Of a stretch of 15,122 nt of DNA, positions 13,488 through 15,122 are shown in pieces. A program made the translations under genes and the position numbers. This stretch comes from DASQTB01 sp035642095 (GTDB lineage: Bacteria > Actinomycetota > UBA4738 > CALAEC01): assembly GCA_035642095.1 (NCBI GenBank), contig DASQTB010000146.1:1-15122 (forward strand), in the 5' to 3' direction. A model generated the notes under the pieces. It was not told where the DNA came from. It did no database searches and saw only the letters and a program-made list of their open reading frames with translations. Within the stretch, counting starts at the first letter, position 1, and every line of letters begins with the position of its first letter.

Positions 13488-14363
13488 TCAGCCGCGTGAA
13501 TGCTCGGCCCGGGTCAGGAACGACCGGACGACCTCCAGATAGCGGTCGCGCTCCTCCAGATGGGCGGTGTGGGAGCTGTCCTCGAACACCTCGAGCTCCG
13601 CTCCATCGACCGAGTCCCGGAACGAGCCCACGGTCTCCGGGCTGGCCTCGTCGTGGCGACCGCAGGTGAACAGGACCGGGACCCGGAGCTCCGGGAGCCG
13701 GGGCTCCAGGTCGAGGTCGAGGAGCGTTCCGGTGGCGTGGAACTCGGTCGGCCCCCACATGGTCTCGTACACGTCGGGTCCCATCCCGCCGTAGGCCCGC
13801 TCCAGCTCCTCCGGCCAGGGCTCGAGCCGACACAGGTGCCGCCGGTAGAAGGCCATGGTCGCCGCCACGTACTCGGGACATCCGGTGTGCCCCGACTCCT
13901 CGTGCCGGGCCAGGATCCGCTGCTCGTCCTGGGGAAGCTCCGAGCGGAGTCGCCGGGCGTCCTCCAGCCACCGGTCCGTGCTGATCAGAGGGCTGGCCAG
14001 GACCAGGCTCTCGATCCCCGGGTGTCCGGCCAGGGCGTAGGCCAGGGCCAGGCCTCCCCCCCAGGAATGTCCCACCAGGTGGACCCGGGCCAGCCCGAGC
14101 TCGTCCCGGACCCGCATGACCTCGTCGACGTACCGCTCCAGCCGGTACAGGGAGGGGTCCTCGGGCCGGTCGGACCGCCCCGAGCCGAGCTGGTCGTAGA
14201 ACACGACCTGTCGCTCGTCGGCCAGACCCTCCAGCGGGCTCACCGAGTCATGGGTGAACCCCGGCCCGCCGTGCAGGCACAGGAGGCAGGCCCGATCCTG
14301 GACTTCCCCGGCGATCCGGTACCAGACCCGGCCTCCGGTGACCTCGACGAACCCCTCGCTCAT
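13488..14363 (-). CDS. Proline-iminopeptidase-like alpha/beta hydrolase (peptidase S33 family)
   Basis: This 291-residue cytoplasmic alpha/beta hydrolase shows the proline-iminopeptidase hallmark HGGPG (31-35, oxyanion side), FYDQLGSGRSDRP, the nucleophile elbow GHSWGG with Ser100, the acid Asp238 in CGRHDEASPE and His265 in DSSHTAHLE. The family removes N-terminal Pro or other residues from short peptides, and some members act on amides or esters. The start is ATG 14363, overlapping the permease stop (ATGA), so the two are co-transcribed from a promoter beyond the window. A broken copy of this gene's 3' end lies at 2937-3068, beyond the other end of the operon. Substrate specificity (Pro versus another residue) is not settled by the visible motifs. 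Confidence 0.88.
   Translation of the reverse strand: MSEGFVEVTGGRVWYRIAGEVQDRACLLCLHGGPGFTHDSVSPLEGLADERQVVFYDQLGSGRSDRPEDPSLYRLERYVDEVMRVRDELGLARVHLVGHSWGGGLALAYALAGHPGIESLVLASPLISTDRWLEDARRLRSELPQDEQRILARHEESGHTGCPEYVAATMAFYRRHLCRLEPWPEELERAYGGMGPDVYETMWGPTEFHATGTLLDLDLEPRLPELRVPVLFTCGRHDEASPETVGSFRDSVDGAELEVFEDSSHTAHLEERDRYLEVVRSFLTRAEHSRG
13508..13577. repeat. Dispersed direct repeat shared with 2957-3026
   Basis: This segment of the hydrolase gene aligns without gaps to 2957-3026, with 35 identical bases at 13543-13577 and 2992-3026. Both copies have the same orientation and are 10,551 bases apart, so they bracket the whole 11-gene operon. Confidence 0.8.
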
Positions 14364-15122
14364 ACCTCGGCGTGAAGCGAGATCCCCCGGAGGTCCCTCC
14401 GCACGGCGTGCGTGGCCACCCAGATGGCGCCGAGGGCCGCCCAGGCCAGCGCGAACCACACGATGCTGCTCTGGGTCTTGAAGTCCCCGCCGAGGAGCGT
14501 GTTGAAGAACGCGTACCAGAGGATGTAGCCGCAGATCCCCATGCCCAGCACCGGCAGGATGCCGTTGGTGAACCAGTTGAAGTCCGACCGGCGATGGCGG
14601 GCGTGGTACACGATGTTGGCCAGGTTCACGAAGATGTACGGGATCAGGACGAAGAACACGAACGCCTGGGCGATCCACGCCCCGCTGCTGGCCACCTCGC
14701 GCTCCTGCCACAGGGTCACCACCACCAGCAGGATCGCCGAGACGACCAGCACGGCCAGCTCGGCGTTCCACGGGGTCCGGTACTTCGGGTGCAGCCGGGC
14801 GAAGGTCCTCGGAGCGAACCCATCCCGGGCCAGCGCGTAGAGGATGCGGCTGGCCGCGAAGATCGAGGCCCCGAAGCTGGCCGCCACCGCGGTGAGGGCG
14901 GTGATCGGAACGAGGATGTTCCAGGCCCCGATGTACCGCTCGGCGATGGGCAGCACCGGCGTGACCTGTCCCGCCTCCACGAACCGCTCCACCTCCGAGA
15001 CCGGCACCGAGATGGCGAACCCGTACGAGGTCAGGGTCCAGTACAGCCCGGCGATCAGGGTGATGAAGATGGTGGCGAAGGGGACCAGCCGCTTGGGCGT
15101 GTTCGACTCCTCGGCCAGCGGG
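14360..15122 (-). CDS. APC-superfamily amino-acid permease, N-terminal part missing at window edge
   Basis: The 253 visible codons are the C-terminal part of a multi-span transporter. Landmarks are LAEESNTPKRLVPFATIF at the cut edge, then ALTAVAASFGASIFAASRIL, the cytoplasmic loop ALARDGFAPRTFARLHPKYR-TPWNAE, and four further hydrophobic spans ending in a basic tail with VATHAVRRDLRG. The SR-LYALARDG-P--F---HPKY-TP pattern is characteristic of the APC family (amino acid/polyamine/organocation). These are secondary transporters for amino acids or amines. The frame is open to the window end, so the start is outside. Its stop overlaps the hydrolase start (ATGA), suggesting joint uptake and peptide or amide cleavage. 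The transported amino acid cannot be told. Confidence 0.9.
   Translation of the reverse strand, partial: PLAEESNTPKRLVPFATIFITLIAGLYWTLTSYGFAISVPVSEVERFVEAGQVTPVLPIAERYIGAWNILVPITALTAVAASFGASIFAASRILYALARDGFAPRTFARLHPKYRTPWNAELAVLVVSAILLVVVTLWQEREVASSGAWIAQAFVFFVLIPYIFVNLANIVYHARHRRSDFNWFTNGILPVLGMGICGYILWYAFFNTLLGGDFKTQSSIVWFALAWAALGAIWVATHAVRRDLRGISLHAEV

Overview
The window is GC-rich (roughly two thirds G+C), uses many GTG starts and carries families typical of high-GC Gram-positives: a class E/F-type sortase beside a DUF4397 surface protein, a PASTA-domain membrane protein and an F420/flavin luciferase-like oxidoreductase. It most likely comes from an actinobacterium (Actinomycetota), possibly an uncultured or deep-branching lineage. 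I cannot place it more precisely by eye.

Layout. (1) Positions 1-1352, minus strand: a signal-peptide DUF4397 protein followed by a sortase cut by the window start. (2) Positions 1353-1580: a divergent intergenic region with a three-times-repeated 12-bp motif and two hairpins in the DUF4397 leader. (3) Positions 1581-2927, plus strand: a PASTA protein with a long charged helix built of four 18-residue repeats, one membrane span and an extracellular PASTA domain. (4) Positions 2937-3068, minus strand: a broken gene piece matching the 3' end of the alpha/beta-hydrolase gene found 10.5 kb further on. (5) Positions 3098-13380, minus strand: one compact 11-gene operon. It is read in the order LacI-family regulator, ACC-deaminase/D-cysteine-desulfhydrase-like PLP enzyme, DapA-family lyase, luciferase-like monooxygenase, amidohydrolase, isochorismatase-like cysteine hydrolase, then a five-component HAAT-type ABC importer (binding lipoprotein, two permeases, two ATPases). 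(6) Positions 13488-15122, minus strand: a proline-iminopeptidase-like hydrolase preceded by an APC amino-acid permease cut by the window end.

The operon in (5) is the main object of interest. Nearly every gene junction overlaps by 1 or 4 bases, with one 19-base gap before the binding protein. In front of the regulator lies a TTGACA / 18 bp / TAGATT promoter, with two abutting LacI-type operators directly downstream. The simplest reading is an autorepressed, inducible uptake-and-catabolism unit. The importer proteins resemble the urea/short-amide (Urt/AmiC) branch more than the branched-chain amino-acid branch, but no urease or urea amidolyase is present. The enzyme set (flavin oxygenase, two unrelated amide/ester hydrolases or decarboxylase-type enzymes, an aldolase/lyase and a PLP deaminase) suggests degradation of a nitrogen-containing organic molecule that I cannot name. 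The peptidase and permease upstream would supply related peptides or amino acids, but they appear to be a separate transcription unit.
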